Assembly (NCBI GenBank): GCA_022865305.1
Contig: JALHSP010000088.1
Coordinates: 1-64,000, forward strand
From: Bacteroidales bacterium
GTDB taxonomy: Bacteria; Bacteroidota; Bacteroidia; Bacteroidales; VadinHA17
Length of the DNA stretch: 64,000 nt
Direction of reading: 5' to 3'
Shown here piece after piece: positions 9,069 through 18,095 of the stretch. Numbering within the stretch: the first letter of the stretch is position 1; every line of letters begins with the position of its first letter. The notes beneath the pieces were generated by a model. That model saw only the letters and a program-made list of their open reading frames with translations, did not search any database and was not told where the DNA came from. A program made the position numbers and the translations under genes.

Positions 9069-9082
9069 TTGATCTATATCAT
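9069..9082. promoter_or_regulatory. FNR/CRP-type operator
   Basis: TTGATCTATATCAT matches TTGAT-N4-ATCAA at nine of ten fixed positions. It lies 110 bases before the first gene of the leftward cytochrome operon and 75 bases before the rightward GPP34 gene. Because the same motif occurs beside the Crp/Fnr gene (4124-4137), control of the cytochrome operon by that regulator is likely; which of the two flanking genes responds is not decided by position alone. Confidence 0.6.
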
Positions 9083-9157
9083 TCAATTCAATGATATTTG
9101 CTTTATATTTATATTATTAAATTTTATTTAAATCGCTGATAAATATAATCATGTAAT

Positions 9158-9823
9158 ATGGAACTTTCAATCCTTAAGCAATATGTTATTCTGGCCATCA
9201 ATCCTGATAAAGGGAAAGTGTCAGTCGATGGTATACGATTCCGTTATACTCTTAGTGGTGCTTTACTTATGGATTACCTCGAAAAAGGGGAGATTACCAT
9301 GGAAAACAAACTGCTTATTCTGTCATTCAGGAAAAACGGAGATCCTGCTCATGACCTGTATGCAGATTTAATCACAAAATCATCAAAAACAAGAAAAATA
9401 TCTTTCTGGGCAAGACGGCTGGCTGATAGAAGCAGGTATATTTTCAGGGAGACTGTCAGTTCACTTGAAAAAGAGAGAATCCTCAGGTGTGAACACAAAA
9501 AATTCCTGAATCTAATTCCCTACAACAGGTATTGGTTTATTGATAAAAGATTAAGAATTAATATTATAGAAGAGCTGAGAGGCGTTTTGCTATATAACAG
9601 GAAGGCTACCATTAAACAAAGTATGCTGCTGGGTCTGATAAAAGCATCAGAAGCACACAATCTACTCTCTAAAGAGAAAGGTGAATTGAAATTAATTCGT
9701 AAAAAGAATTCAGAATTTCTTAAAGGTGACGTTTTCAGTACTGAGATCAACCAGGCAATTAAAGAAACTCAGGCAGCAATAATTGGCTCTGTTGTTGCAG
9801 CATCTGTGGCAGCAAGAGGTTGA
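9158..9823 (+). CDS. GPP34 (GOLPH3/Vps74-like) family protein
   Basis: The 221-residue protein matches the pattern of the GPP34 fold: an N-terminal helical segment, TLSGALLMDYLEKGEI, then a region RNGDPAHDLYADLI, and a C-terminal helix rich in Ala ending in VVAASVAARG. Eukaryotic members (GOLPH3, Vps74) bind phosphatidylinositol 4-phosphate and Golgi enzymes; the bacterial proteins are uncharacterised and often occur singly, as here. No signal peptide or membrane helix is seen, so it is probably a cytoplasmic peripheral protein. It is monocistronic and converges on the acyl-CoA dehydrogenase gene, with a repeat between them. Confidence 0.85.
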   Translation: MELSILKQYVILAINPDKGKVSVDGIRFRYTLSGALLMDYLEKGEITMENKLLILSFRKNGDPAHDLYADLITKSSKTRKISFWARRLADRSRYIFRETVSSLEKERILRCEHKKFLNLIPYNRYWFIDKRLRINIIEELRGVLLYNRKATIKQSMLLGLIKASEAHNLLSKEKGELKLIRKKNSEFLKGDVFSTEINQAIKETQAAIIGSVVAASVAARG

Positions 9824-9850
9824 CATTAATTCCAGAATACTACCGAGAGC

Positions 9851-9919
9851 TGGCGCCGATTTGTAATCGGTGCCAGGTTCAAATTTGCATAAATAAGGCG
9901 CGGATTGCAAATCCGCACC
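9851..9919. repeat. Two tandem related hairpins
   Basis: Hairpin one is TGGCGCCGATT at 9851-9861 with AATCGGTGCCA at 9865-9875, loop TGT. Hairpin two is GGCGCGGATT at 9897-9906 with AATCCGCACC at 9910-9919, loop GCA. Each stem has a single G-T-type mismatch, and the two stems share the pattern GGCGC-(C/G)-GATT. They lie between convergent genes. They may act as a terminator, but with no T-run and two related units they look more like a REP-type mobile palindrome. Confidence 0.6.
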
Positions 9920-9943
9920 AGCGGATATAACCTTTTACTGGCA

Positions 9944-11722
9944 TCAGAATTTATAAGAATTGTCTTCAATAAGCTTATCGGCGATTTTCCGCCTGGTATC
10001 TTTTACATTTATTCCCCGAACCTTTGTCAGAATATCGACTGCCTTTATGATTGCCCGGGCGGTCTCATCTGCTGTAAATGAATAAACTGCCTCATATGCT
10101 GATTTTCTGATAAGCGCTGCTGTATCAAAAAGATTTACATCAAGGATGTCCTTATAAACAGAGATATTACCTTTCAGCATTTCCATTTTACCGACTCTTA
10201 ACAACAATGATTCTGTAACGTAAGTCTCCATAATCATATCAGAAATATTATTCAATACTTCCTGCTCATTGATCAGACTTTTTTCGAACTTTTTAACTGC
10301 CCCGTGAATACAGATCAGGATTACCTTCTTGAAATTGCTGATATATCTCGATTTTTCTATGAAATAACTTTCTCCCGGCACTTCACTATCGGAAATATTG
10401 TCCAGGCTATTGAAAAGAGTTTCGGCTTTTCCGAACAGGTCGAATTCACCTTTCATTGCCCTTTTCATAGCAGTATCCACAACAAGAAGGCGGTTTATCT
10501 CATTAGTCCCTTCGAATATCCTGTTAATTCTTGAATCGCGGTAACCTCTCTCGACAGCCATTTCTGCAGAATATCCCATTCCGCCATGTATCTGTACTGC
10601 CTCATCTGCGATAAAATCAAGCATTTCTGATCCGAATACTTTAAGTATAGCTGCCTCAACAGCGTAATGACTTATTGCTTCTATTGCTGCACGCCCTGTA
10701 TCGCCACAATCAGTCTTCAGTTTATCCATCATATCATCAATATCCTTGCTGACCCTGTATACAGCTGATTCTGATGCAAAAACTCTGATGACCTGCTCTG
10801 CCAGCTTATGTTTTATGGCACCAAATGTAGAGATAAGCACACCGAACTGTTTACGTTCATTAGCATATTTTACCGAGTCGTTTATTGCCTTTTTACCGGC
10901 TCCGATAACATTTGCACCAAGTTTCAGCCTTCCCATGTGAAGAATGCTTAAAGCAATCCTGAATCCTTCTCCCCTTTTACCCAGAAGGTTCTCCACCGGC
11001 ACTTTAACATCGTTAAAATAAATCTGTGCTGTGGAGGATCCTTTAATACCCATTTTATGTTCATCGGGTCCTATAACTACTCCCGGATAGTTGCGTTCAA
11101 CAATAAATGCACTCAAAACCCTGTCATTGTCAATTTTTGCGAAAACTACCAGTGTATCTGCAAAACCTGCGTTAGTGATCCACATTTTCTGCCCGTTAAG
11201 AATATAGTATTTCCCATCCTCTGACAGTTTTGCACTCGATTTTCCCGAATTTGCATCACTGCCGGCACCCGGTTCTGTCAGGCAATATGCTCCAAGAATT
11301 TCTCCGGAAGCAAGTTTCGTAACATAACGCTCACGCTGGTCTTTGTTCCCGTAGTACAATATTGGCAAAGTCCCGATACCGCAGTGTGCCATATAGGCTA
11401 CTGAAAATGAATAACCGGTGCCTGTTGTTTCAGCGACAAGCATCTGCGTGACAAATGACTGCCCGAAACCTCCGAATTCTTCCGGTATAGAAATACCCAT
11501 CAATCCAAGCTCACCTGATTTCTTTAAGAGGCTTTTCATAAGTTCCCTGTCGCCCTTCTCAAGAGCTTCAATATTCGGATACACTTCAGTTTCAATAAAA
11601 TCCCGGCAGGTCTGGGCGATCATGCGTTGTTCCTCATTGAATTCCTCAGGAATAAAAACGTCTTTAGATTCAATTTCACTTACAAGAAATTCTCCGCTTT
11701 TGAGGACTTTTCTGTTTTCCAT
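9944..11722 (-). CDS. Acyl-CoA dehydrogenase, long form
   Basis: This flavoenzyme oxidises acyl-CoA to trans-2-enoyl-CoA and gives electrons to ETF. The start is set at ATG 11722 (MENRKVLKSG), 28 bases after the preceding stop; the frame runs 51 bases further up but would overlap that gene. Hallmarks are YCLTEPGAGSDA, IHGGMGYSAEMAVERGYRD, and the catalytic glutamate in RIFEGTNEINRL. At 592 residues it exceeds the 380-residue standard form by a C-terminal helical domain, as in very-long-chain/ACAD9-type enzymes, so a long or branched substrate is possible. It is the last gene of the etf operon. Confidence 0.92.
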   Translation of the reverse strand: MENRKVLKSGEFLVSEIESKDVFIPEEFNEEQRMIAQTCRDFIETEVYPNIEALEKGDRELMKSLLKKSGELGLMGISIPEEFGGFGQSFVTQMLVAETTGTGYSFSVAYMAHCGIGTLPILYYGNKDQRERYVTKLASGEILGAYCLTEPGAGSDANSGKSSAKLSEDGKYYILNGQKMWITNAGFADTLVVFAKIDNDRVLSAFIVERNYPGVVIGPDEHKMGIKGSSTAQIYFNDVKVPVENLLGKRGEGFRIALSILHMGRLKLGANVIGAGKKAINDSVKYANERKQFGVLISTFGAIKHKLAEQVIRVFASESAVYRVSKDIDDMMDKLKTDCGDTGRAAIEAISHYAVEAAILKVFGSEMLDFIADEAVQIHGGMGYSAEMAVERGYRDSRINRIFEGTNEINRLLVVDTAMKRAMKGEFDLFGKAETLFNSLDNISDSEVPGESYFIEKSRYISNFKKVILICIHGAVKKFEKSLINEQEVLNNISDMIMETYVTESLLLRVGKMEMLKGNISVYKDILDVNLFDTAALIRKSAYEAVYSFTADETARAIIKAVDILTKVRGINVKDTRRKIADKLIEDNSYKF

Positions 11723-11750
11723 TTTCGTAAGTTTTATATTATGTACTTTT

Positions 11751-12545
11751 TTATAATCCCAGTGATTGTGCAATCAGTTCCGCAATGTCGAGGTTTTTAA
11801 CATCGTTCTCTTTGTTCTTGTATTTAAGCCCGTCAGTCAGCATGGTCATACAGAAAGGGCATGCAGTTGCTATCACAGATGCTTCAGTCTTCAGAGCATC
11901 CTCAGTTCTTTCAATGAAAATCTCCTTGTCACCTTTCTCAGCTTCCTTGAACATCTGGCCACCACCCGCACCGCAACATAATGCAAAGCTCCTGTTCCTG
12001 TGCATCTCGACAAAACCGCCGGTCAGCCTCTTTAAAATTGAACGCGGCTCCTGATAAATATCATTTGCCCTGCCAAGATAGCAGGGATCATGATACGTGA
12101 CTGAGATATTATTTAACGATGCCTGGTCAATTTTAAGTTTTCCTTCTTCAATGAACCTTTCCAGGAACTGAAGGTAATTTATAACTTCAAAGTTACCATC
12201 AAGATCCGGATACTCGTTTTTAAAAATATTGAAACAATGCGGACAAATAGTAATGATCTTTTTGACATCATATGCTTTTAACAACCTGATTACCTGCAGA
12301 GCCTGCATCTGATAAAGCATTTCATTGCCTGCCCGACGGGCAGGATCACCCGTACATGTCTCCTCCTTGCCGAGTACTGCATAACTGACATCAAGATGAG
12401 CAAGTATCTTAACAAATGCCCTTACCACCTTTTTGTACCTGTCGTCAAAGGCGCCGGCACAACCTACCCAGAAAAGGAATTCGGGTCTTTCACCTCGTGC
12501 AAAGAGGTCCGACATTACAGGTACTTCGATTTTCCGGGTGGCCAT
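11751..12545 (-). CDS. CCG-domain (heterodisulfide reductase D-type) FeS protein
   Basis: The 264-residue protein has two cysteine-rich CCG-type halves: VGCAGAFDDR with ICPHCFNIF, then YHDPCYLGRAN, ALCCGAGGGQMF and CPFCMTML. Such domains bind a non-cubane 4Fe-4S cluster in HdrB, GlpC and in the ETF:menaquinone oxidoreductase. It starts nine bases after the membrane FeS gene and is followed by the acyl-CoA dehydrogenase. In many organisms this domain is the C-terminus of the membrane protein, so here the enzyme is split over two genes. Its role in passing electrons from ETF to quinone is inferred from the operon. Confidence 0.9.
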   Translation of the reverse strand: MATRKIEVPVMSDLFARGERPEFLFWVGCAGAFDDRYKKVVRAFVKILAHLDVSYAVLGKEETCTGDPARRAGNEMLYQMQALQVIRLLKAYDVKKIITICPHCFNIFKNEYPDLDGNFEVINYLQFLERFIEEGKLKIDQASLNNISVTYHDPCYLGRANDIYQEPRSILKRLTGGFVEMHRNRSFALCCGAGGGQMFKEAEKGDKEIFIERTEDALKTEASVIATACPFCMTMLTDGLKYKNKENDVKNLDIAELIAQSLGL

Positions 12546-12554
12546 TTCGAGAAC

Positions 12555-13874
12555 TTAATTTATGTTTATTTCCAGGTCTTTAGCCCAGTTAAGGCGGTCT
12601 TCAGCGGAATATTGCCAGGGAGCGCCGTTGTTCTCTATATTATTGAAAACGGCTTTCAATTCTCCCGGAGCCGAAGCTTCTTCCATAACCAGGTACCTTC
12701 TCATATCAACAATCAGCGATGGATGATTGATATTTATCGGGCACTCTTTTGCACAGGCATTACAGGTTGTACATGCCCAAAGCTCTTCTTCCGAAATAAA
12801 ATCCCGCAATAACGAACGGTTATCATTGAAATCTCTTCCGTATTTCAGCACCGACGGACCTTTTTCTTTCATTCTTGCCCTCAGGTCCATCATTACCTTC
12901 CGGGGCGATAATTTTTTTCCTGTCAGGTTTGCCGGACACACAGAAGTACATCTGCCACACTCGGTGCATGATAATGAATCAAAATAGCTTTTCCAGTTCG
13001 CATCCTCCGCATCCTTTACCCCGAACCTTTCAACAGGTGCGTCTGCCGGGACAGCAGCAAGGGCTGCATCGTGATCAAGCATAAGTCTAACTTCCCTTGT
13101 AATATTATCCATGTTTGTCAGTTTACCAAGTGGCTCTAGTCTTGAAAGGAAAACATTCGGAACCGACATGAATACATGAAAATGCTTTGAATAAGGCAGG
13201 TAATTTGCAAAGATAAAAATCAGAAGGATATGGGTCCACCATGAAATTTGGTGCATAATACTGAAATTTCCGGAAGACATATCTGGAAAAAGTCCTGCCA
13301 GTACCCTGCTCAGGGGATATAAACCGTAAATCTTTTCACCTGCAATTGTCTTCCACCCGACATAACCTGTATTCATTGCAAGCAGGGAGATCATCAGTAA
13401 AAGGATTAAAGAAAGCGCGGCAGCAGCATCTATATGAGATCTTTTCTTCATTTCAGTCCCCTCGAAACGTCTGATATGAAAGAAGAGACGGCGGATCATA
13501 AAAATGATGATCGAAGCGGCGACCAGAAGAGCAAAAATATCTCCTGATGCCATAAAAAAGTCATGCACAGGCCCTAGAAATTTAAGAGCTTTTTCTGTTC
13601 CGGTCAGACCATCTATTACCATTTCAATGCTCCCGAAAATAATAACACAGAAGCCCCAGAATACCAGTGCATGAGCAAATCCGATAACCGGCCGGCGGAA
13701 TATTTTCGTTTGACCAAATGCAACTTTCATCATCAGACCGAATCGCTTCCATAAGTTTCTCACAGGAAATGCAGGCCTGGTCAGTCTGAAGTATCTGACG
13801 ATCCTATTAATCGTATAAAAGAAAACTACGAATGTTATTAAAAGTGTGATAGCAAATATTATCTGCCTGGTCAT
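12555..13874 (-). CDS. Membrane FeS oxidoreductase, ETF:menaquinone oxidoreductase-like
   Basis: The N-terminal half of this 439-residue protein has about five hydrophobic helices with histidines (68, 208, 215, 231, 233) suited to b-heme, like NarI. The C-terminal half has two 4Fe-4S sites, Cys303/306/309/313 (CTECGRCTSVCP) and Cys368/371/374/378 (CTTCNACAKECP). This is the membrane part of the enzyme that oxidises reduced ETF and reduces menaquinone, known as EMO in syntrophic fatty-acid oxidisers. The CCG domains normally fused at its C-terminus are the next gene. It lies 76 bases after etfA on the same strand. Confidence 0.88.
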   Translation of the reverse strand: MTRQIIFAITLLITFVVFFYTINRIVRYFRLTRPAFPVRNLWKRFGLMMKVAFGQTKIFRRPVIGFAHALVFWGFCVIIFGSIEMVIDGLTGTEKALKFLGPVHDFFMASGDIFALLVAASIIIFMIRRLFFHIRRFEGTEMKKRSHIDAAAALSLILLLMISLLAMNTGYVGWKTIAGEKIYGLYPLSRVLAGLFPDMSSGNFSIMHQISWWTHILLIFIFANYLPYSKHFHVFMSVPNVFLSRLEPLGKLTNMDNITREVRLMLDHDAALAAVPADAPVERFGVKDAEDANWKSYFDSLSCTECGRCTSVCPANLTGKKLSPRKVMMDLRARMKEKGPSVLKYGRDFNDNRSLLRDFISEEELWACTTCNACAKECPININHPSLIVDMRRYLVMEEASAPGELKAVFNNIENNGAPWQYSAEDRLNWAKDLEININ

Positions 13875-13950
13875 TTTTAACAGTTATCCTATTATTTACC
13901 AACCTAATACATGTACCTTAATGATACTTCGTGCTACCCTTCCAAAGGTT

Positions 13951-14919
13951 TTATTTCTTTAACTCCTTAACAGCCGTTACAAGTTTTGGCAGGACCTTCA
14001 TTGCATCGCCTACAATTCCGTATTGAGCGGCTTCAAAAATCGGAGCATCCTTATCGGTATTGATGGCAACAATATACCGTGAAGAACTTATACCTGCAAG
14101 ATGCTGAGTAGCTCCGGAAATGCCAACAGCAATATACAGATTCGGTGCAATGATCTTTCCTGTCTGCCCTGTATGTTCCTCATGAGGGCGCCATCCCTCA
14201 TCTGATACCGGGCGTGAACAGGCTGTCGCCCCTCCCAGCACTGAAGCCAGTTCTACAAGAGGAGCCCAGTTATCAGGAGATTTCATTCCTCTTCCACCCG
14301 ATACAACAACGTCAGCATCAGTCAGTAAAATCCTGCCAGTCTGTTTATGTACATCGTTAACTTTTGTCTTTATCAGGTAACTGTCAACAGGAATATCCAT
14401 TTTCACAATGGTTGCACTGCTCCCTGTTTCGATCAGACTGAAGGAGTTCTGTGCAAGGGTAAGTATCTTAATTTCAGACTTTATTACAACATGTGCAAAG
14501 GCATTTCCTGAATATGTTCTTTTATATAATGTAAACGGAATAATGCTCAAAGGCAGTTTACTGACGCCGGATCCTATGCCGGCTTTCAGCCTTACTGATA
14601 ATCTTGGCGCAACAGCTTTCCCGGTGTTATTATTCGATAATACGATTACTGAAGCTGTTTCTTTTTGTGCAATTTCACCAAGGACTATTGCATAAGCCTG
14701 ATTATCAAGAGTCGACAGATGGTTATTTTCAATGCTGATTATCTTTGCTGCACCATAATTTCCAAGCTTTCTTAGTTCGGTTTCATCCACTTTTCCGATC
14801 GATACGGCTGTTACAGAAGAGTTTACCATTTTAGCAATTTCGGATGCATAGGAAACCAGTTCAAAAGTTAGTTTCTTAAATTTTCCCTCCCAGTTCTCGG
14901 TATATACTAAAACTGACAT
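13951..14919 (-). CDS. etfA: Electron transfer flavoprotein alpha subunit
   Basis: The 322-residue protein carries the FAD-binding C-terminal domain with SGGRGM, ATACSRPVSDEGW, EEHTGQTG and GISGATQHLAGI. With EtfB it takes electrons from acyl-CoA dehydrogenases. It follows etfB after 26 bases, the usual order and spacing. There is no ferredoxin extension, and no sign in the neighbouring genes of a bifurcating partner such as a ferredoxin-reducing subunit. Electrons probably go to the membrane FeS protein encoded next. Confidence 0.95.
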   Translation of the reverse strand: MSVLVYTENWEGKFKKLTFELVSYASEIAKMVNSSVTAVSIGKVDETELRKLGNYGAAKIISIENNHLSTLDNQAYAIVLGEIAQKETASVIVLSNNNTGKAVAPRLSVRLKAGIGSGVSKLPLSIIPFTLYKRTYSGNAFAHVVIKSEIKILTLAQNSFSLIETGSSATIVKMDIPVDSYLIKTKVNDVHKQTGRILLTDADVVVSGGRGMKSPDNWAPLVELASVLGGATACSRPVSDEGWRPHEEHTGQTGKIIAPNLYIAVGISGATQHLAGISSSRYIVAINTDKDAPIFEAAQYGIVGDAMKVLPKLVTAVKELKK

Positions 14920-14945
14920 ATTGTAGTAATTTATTTATGTTTTAA

Positions 14946-15695
14946 CTAGATAACTTTTGCTTCATTCTGCAGGAGTTCAATGAGCTGTGCAGGGTTCTCC
15001 GCATCAATGAATTTACATGCAGTACGGGGAGCAGGCTTTTCGAAAATTGTGATTTCAGTCAGAGGCTCAGCGGCCACAGGTTCAAATACTTTCACAGGTT
15101 TTGTCCTTGTCATCATAATACCTCTCATAGCAGCGATGCGAGGCTCTTTAGCAATACCTTTCTGGACTATTGCAACAAAAGGAGCAGGTACTGAAACCAC
15201 CTCTTTCCCGCCATCTATTTCACGGATTAATATCGGTTGCCCATTTTCAATTTTAATCCCCGAAACAGCTGATACTGAAGGTATACCAAGATACTCGGAG
15301 ATCATTCCTCCTACCATGGATCCGTTGAAATCGCTTGATTCGATACCGCACAGTACAATATCAAAATGTTCCTTTTTAATCACTTCAGCCAGCTGGGCCG
15401 CAACATAATAAGCATCTGCAGATTCTGAATTTATTCGTATCCCGTCATCGGCACCTATTGCCAGCGCTTTGCGTATTGTCGGTTCGGATGATCCAGGTCC
15501 GACATGAGCCACGGTTACAGATTTAATCCCGTTTGCGGGATCATCCTTCAGTTCAAGGGCACGTGTGAGCGACAGTTCATCCCATGGATTAATAACCCAT
15601 TGAATGCCTGCTGTATCAATTGATCTGTTGCCTTCAGTAAATTTTATTTTTGTGGTTGTGTCGGGAACATTACTTATACATACCAGAATTTTCAT
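14946..15695 (-). CDS. etfB: Electron transfer flavoprotein beta subunit
   Basis: The 249-residue protein starts MKILVCISNVPDT and contains WVINPWDELSLTRALEL, the AMP/FAD-contact region of EtfB, and VLCGIESSDFNGSMVGG. It is the first gene of the leftward operon that continues with etfA, the membrane and CCG FeS proteins, and the acyl-CoA dehydrogenase. The 302-base upstream gap holds the promoter region shared with the divergent EamA gene. Confidence 0.95.
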   Translation of the reverse strand: MKILVCISNVPDTTTKIKFTEGNRSIDTAGIQWVINPWDELSLTRALELKDDPANGIKSVTVAHVGPGSSEPTIRKALAIGADDGIRINSESADAYYVAAQLAEVIKKEHFDIVLCGIESSDFNGSMVGGMISEYLGIPSVSAVSGIKIENGQPILIREIDGGKEVVSVPAPFVAIVQKGIAKEPRIAAMRGIMMTRTKPVKVFEPVAAEPLTEITIFEKPAPRTACKFIDAENPAQLIELLQNEAKVI

Positions 15696-15997
15696 TTATC
15701 CCTGATTTAGTGTTTATATTAATCATTTTCTGTTTACATTAATCCCAGGCTCAGCTACTCAGTCTTTGAGGCGGCAAATATAATAATTTATGCTTCACTT
15801 CCAAACCGGGATCAAATCATTTTTCATCATGTTCGAAACAACGCTGCTTACTATCTGATTATATTTCTGGCTTATATATCAAAATAAACTTCCATGTATA
15901 AATGATGGTCGAAATGTTTGAAATCAGATTAAACAGGTAATTCAAGTTTTTAGTATAAATTCGCACGCCGGAAATTTTTTAAAATCCGAAAACAGAA
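15696..15997. other. Divergent intergenic region, no gene
   Basis: This 302-base AT-rich stretch separates leftward etfB from the rightward EamA transporter gene. It must hold both promoters, but I see no clear TAnnTTTG element, operator palindrome, hairpin or short reading frame in it. Confidence 0.5.
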
Positions 15998-16921
15998 TTG
16001 AATAAATTTCTCCGGACATATATTGCGGTAGCGCTGGCGATGATCTTCTGGTCCTTCTCCTTTATCTGGTTCAAGGTTGCCAATGAAACATTTCGCCCTC
16101 TGACTATTGTGTTTATACGGCTTGTCTTAGCGGTTATTCTCCTGACATTATTTATTTTCCTTACCGGGAATTATGTGAAGATAAAGAAGGGTGATAAAAA
16201 GTTATTCTTCTTACTGTCGGTCTTTGAGCCATTTTTATACTTTTTAGGTGAAAGTTTCGGACTTACATATGTTTCAGCAACTGTCGGATCAGTAATTATA
16301 TCTACAATCCCTGTTGTTGCAACTCTTGGTGCATGTATCATTTTGAGGGAAAGGCTCAGGGTAATTAATTATGCAGGAATCCTTATTTCGTTTATCGGCA
16401 TTCTGGTGTTTATTCTTAACAAAGACGGAAGTATTTCATTTAACATTAAAGGCCTAGGATTACTGAGTATTGCTATTCTTTCAGCTGTTGGCTACAATTT
16501 AACTTTAAGCAGACTTTTAGGTTCTTACAGCCCCGTCTTTATAGTTTATATCCAGAATATAATCGGATCTCTGCTATTTCTACCCATATTCGTAATTGCC
16601 GATTTCCGCCATTTTATAAATACCTCCTTTCCCTTAACGGACTTTTTGCCAATAATTGAACTTTCCGTTTTTGCATCTTGTGGTGCATTTATTCTTTTTG
16701 CCTGGTCAGTGAAAAATATAGGAATATCAAGAGCAAATGTATTCTGTAATTTTATCCCCATTTTCACTGCATCCTTTTCATTTATTATATTCGGTGACAA
16801 GCTTTCTCTCCAGAACATTGCAGGAATGCTTATTGTCATAAGCGGGATTTTCCTGTCGCAGATTAACGGACGTCAAAAGAGCATTAATAATGCTCTTACA
16901 CTTACAGGAAAAACTGCCTGA
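15998..16921 (+). CDS. EamA/DMT family transporter
   Basis: The 307-residue protein is very hydrophobic, with about ten membrane helices and the two-repeat EamA layout: ALAMIFWSFSFIWFK at the first helix, and a second repeat beginning near ILSAVGYNLTLSRLL. The substrate cannot be told; family members export amino acids, nucleosides or other metabolites. The frame opens at a TTG (15998), and the next in-frame ATG lies inside helix one, so TTG is the likely start. It is a single gene between etfB and porQ. Confidence 0.85.
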   Translation: MNKFLRTYIAVALAMIFWSFSFIWFKVANETFRPLTIVFIRLVLAVILLTLFIFLTGNYVKIKKGDKKLFFLLSVFEPFLYFLGESFGLTYVSATVGSVIISTIPVVATLGACIILRERLRVINYAGILISFIGILVFILNKDGSISFNIKGLGLLSIAILSAVGYNLTLSRLLGSYSPVFIVYIQNIIGSLLFLPIFVIADFRHFINTSFPLTDFLPIIELSVFASCGAFILFAWSVKNIGISRANVFCNFIPIFTASFSFIIFGDKLSLQNIAGMLIVISGIFLSQINGRQKSINNALTLTGKTA

Positions 16922-16992
16922 TTTATAAGGATTATCCATATCCTGTTCATTAATACTAATTTATATAGTTTATCCGTTATATAAAATCAATT

Positions 16993-17000
16993 TATCTTTG
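16993..17000 (+). promoter_or_regulatory. Bacteroidota-type -7 promoter element
   Basis: TATCTTTG fits the -7 consensus TAnnTTTG of Bacteroidota housekeeping promoters. It ends 15 bases before the porQ ATG at 17016, implying a very short leader. The -33 element is weak here, so the call is tentative. Confidence 0.45.
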
Positions 17001-17015
17001 GAGTATTTCTGTAAT

Positions 17016-18050
17016 ATGGGCAGGAGAATCCTATATATTATTTTAACCAGTATACTGGTATTGCCATTAAATGCACAAACAGGAGGAGATAATGTTTATG
17101 AATTCCTGAATCTGACTCACTCAGGACTAGTATCTTCCTTAGGTGGCTCAAACGTTTCATTGAATACAGATAATCCGAATCTTATATATCATAATCCGGC
17201 TTTATTAAATACCAGGATGGATAAAAGTCTGGCGTTAAATTATGTAAACTATTTTGCAGGTATTAACTACGGATTTGCCGTATACGCCAGAACATTTCCC
17301 GGTGCAGGTAATTTTGCCGCCGGACTTACCTGTCTGAATTATGGTTCCTTTACCGAAGCTGATGCTTCAGGGATTATCACAGGGACTTTCAGTGCTTCTG
17401 AATATGCCTTCTCCTTAATATATTCACGGGAAATAGATTCATTATTTACCCTTGGTATAAACTTTAAGCCGGTATTATCACATCTTGAAAAATATACCTC
17501 ATTCGGCATTGCGCTTGATGCAGGAGCTGCTTACCACACCAGAACAGGTCTGTTTTCGGCGGGTATTGTCGTCAGGAATACAGGACTTCAGGTTACCACC
17601 TATGCCGGGGAAAAACGGCAGAAACTGCCATTCGAAATCCAGGCAGGCGTATCATATAAGCTTGCCCATGCACCATTTCGTTTTTCATTGACACTCAGGC
17701 ACCTTGAGAAGTTTGATCTTACACATCAATACGTGAATACTGTTTCAGCTGATGAAAACACTTCACATTCATCCGAATTCTTTGAAAATATTTTACGGCA
17801 TGCAATTCCTGGTGTTGAACTTATCCCTCACAAAAATTTTTATATAAGTGCCGGATATAACTACCAGAGAAGAAGGGAACTGCAACATGACACAAAAATA
17901 TCAACAGCCGGATTTTCCTGGGGATTTGGAATTAATACTACATGGCTGAATGTTGAATTTGGCAGGGCAACTTATCATCTTGCAGGATCTTCAAATAACA
18001 TATCTGTTATTTTACGGACTGACCGTATTTATAACAGGTTCCGAAAATAA
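17016..18050 (+). CDS. porQ: Type IX secretion system protein PorQ
   Basis: Start ATG 17016 gives MGRRILYIILTSILVLPLNAQ, a signal peptide ending at Ala-Gln; the TTG further up lies in the promoter. After it comes TGGDNVYEFLNLTHSGLVSSLGG, the typical PorQ opening, followed by a FadL/PorV-like beta-barrel to the C-terminus. PorQ works with the PorV/PorU/PorZ attachment complex, which processes and anchors secreted proteins in the outer membrane. The length, 344 residues, is normal. It is followed after a repeat by cmk, an arrangement seen in many Bacteroidota. Confidence 0.9.
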   Translation: MGRRILYIILTSILVLPLNAQTGGDNVYEFLNLTHSGLVSSLGGSNVSLNTDNPNLIYHNPALLNTRMDKSLALNYVNYFAGINYGFAVYARTFPGAGNFAAGLTCLNYGSFTEADASGIITGTFSASEYAFSLIYSREIDSLFTLGINFKPVLSHLEKYTSFGIALDAGAAYHTRTGLFSAGIVVRNTGLQVTTYAGEKRQKLPFEIQAGVSYKLAHAPFRFSLTLRHLEKFDLTHQYVNTVSADENTSHSSEFFENILRHAIPGVELIPHKNFYISAGYNYQRRRELQHDTKISTAGFSWGFGINTTWLNVEFGRATYHLAGSSNNISVILRTDRIYNRFRK

Positions 18051-18095
18051 CATTTTTGATTTTACATTTGTAATCCTTAATTTTAATCTTTGTAA

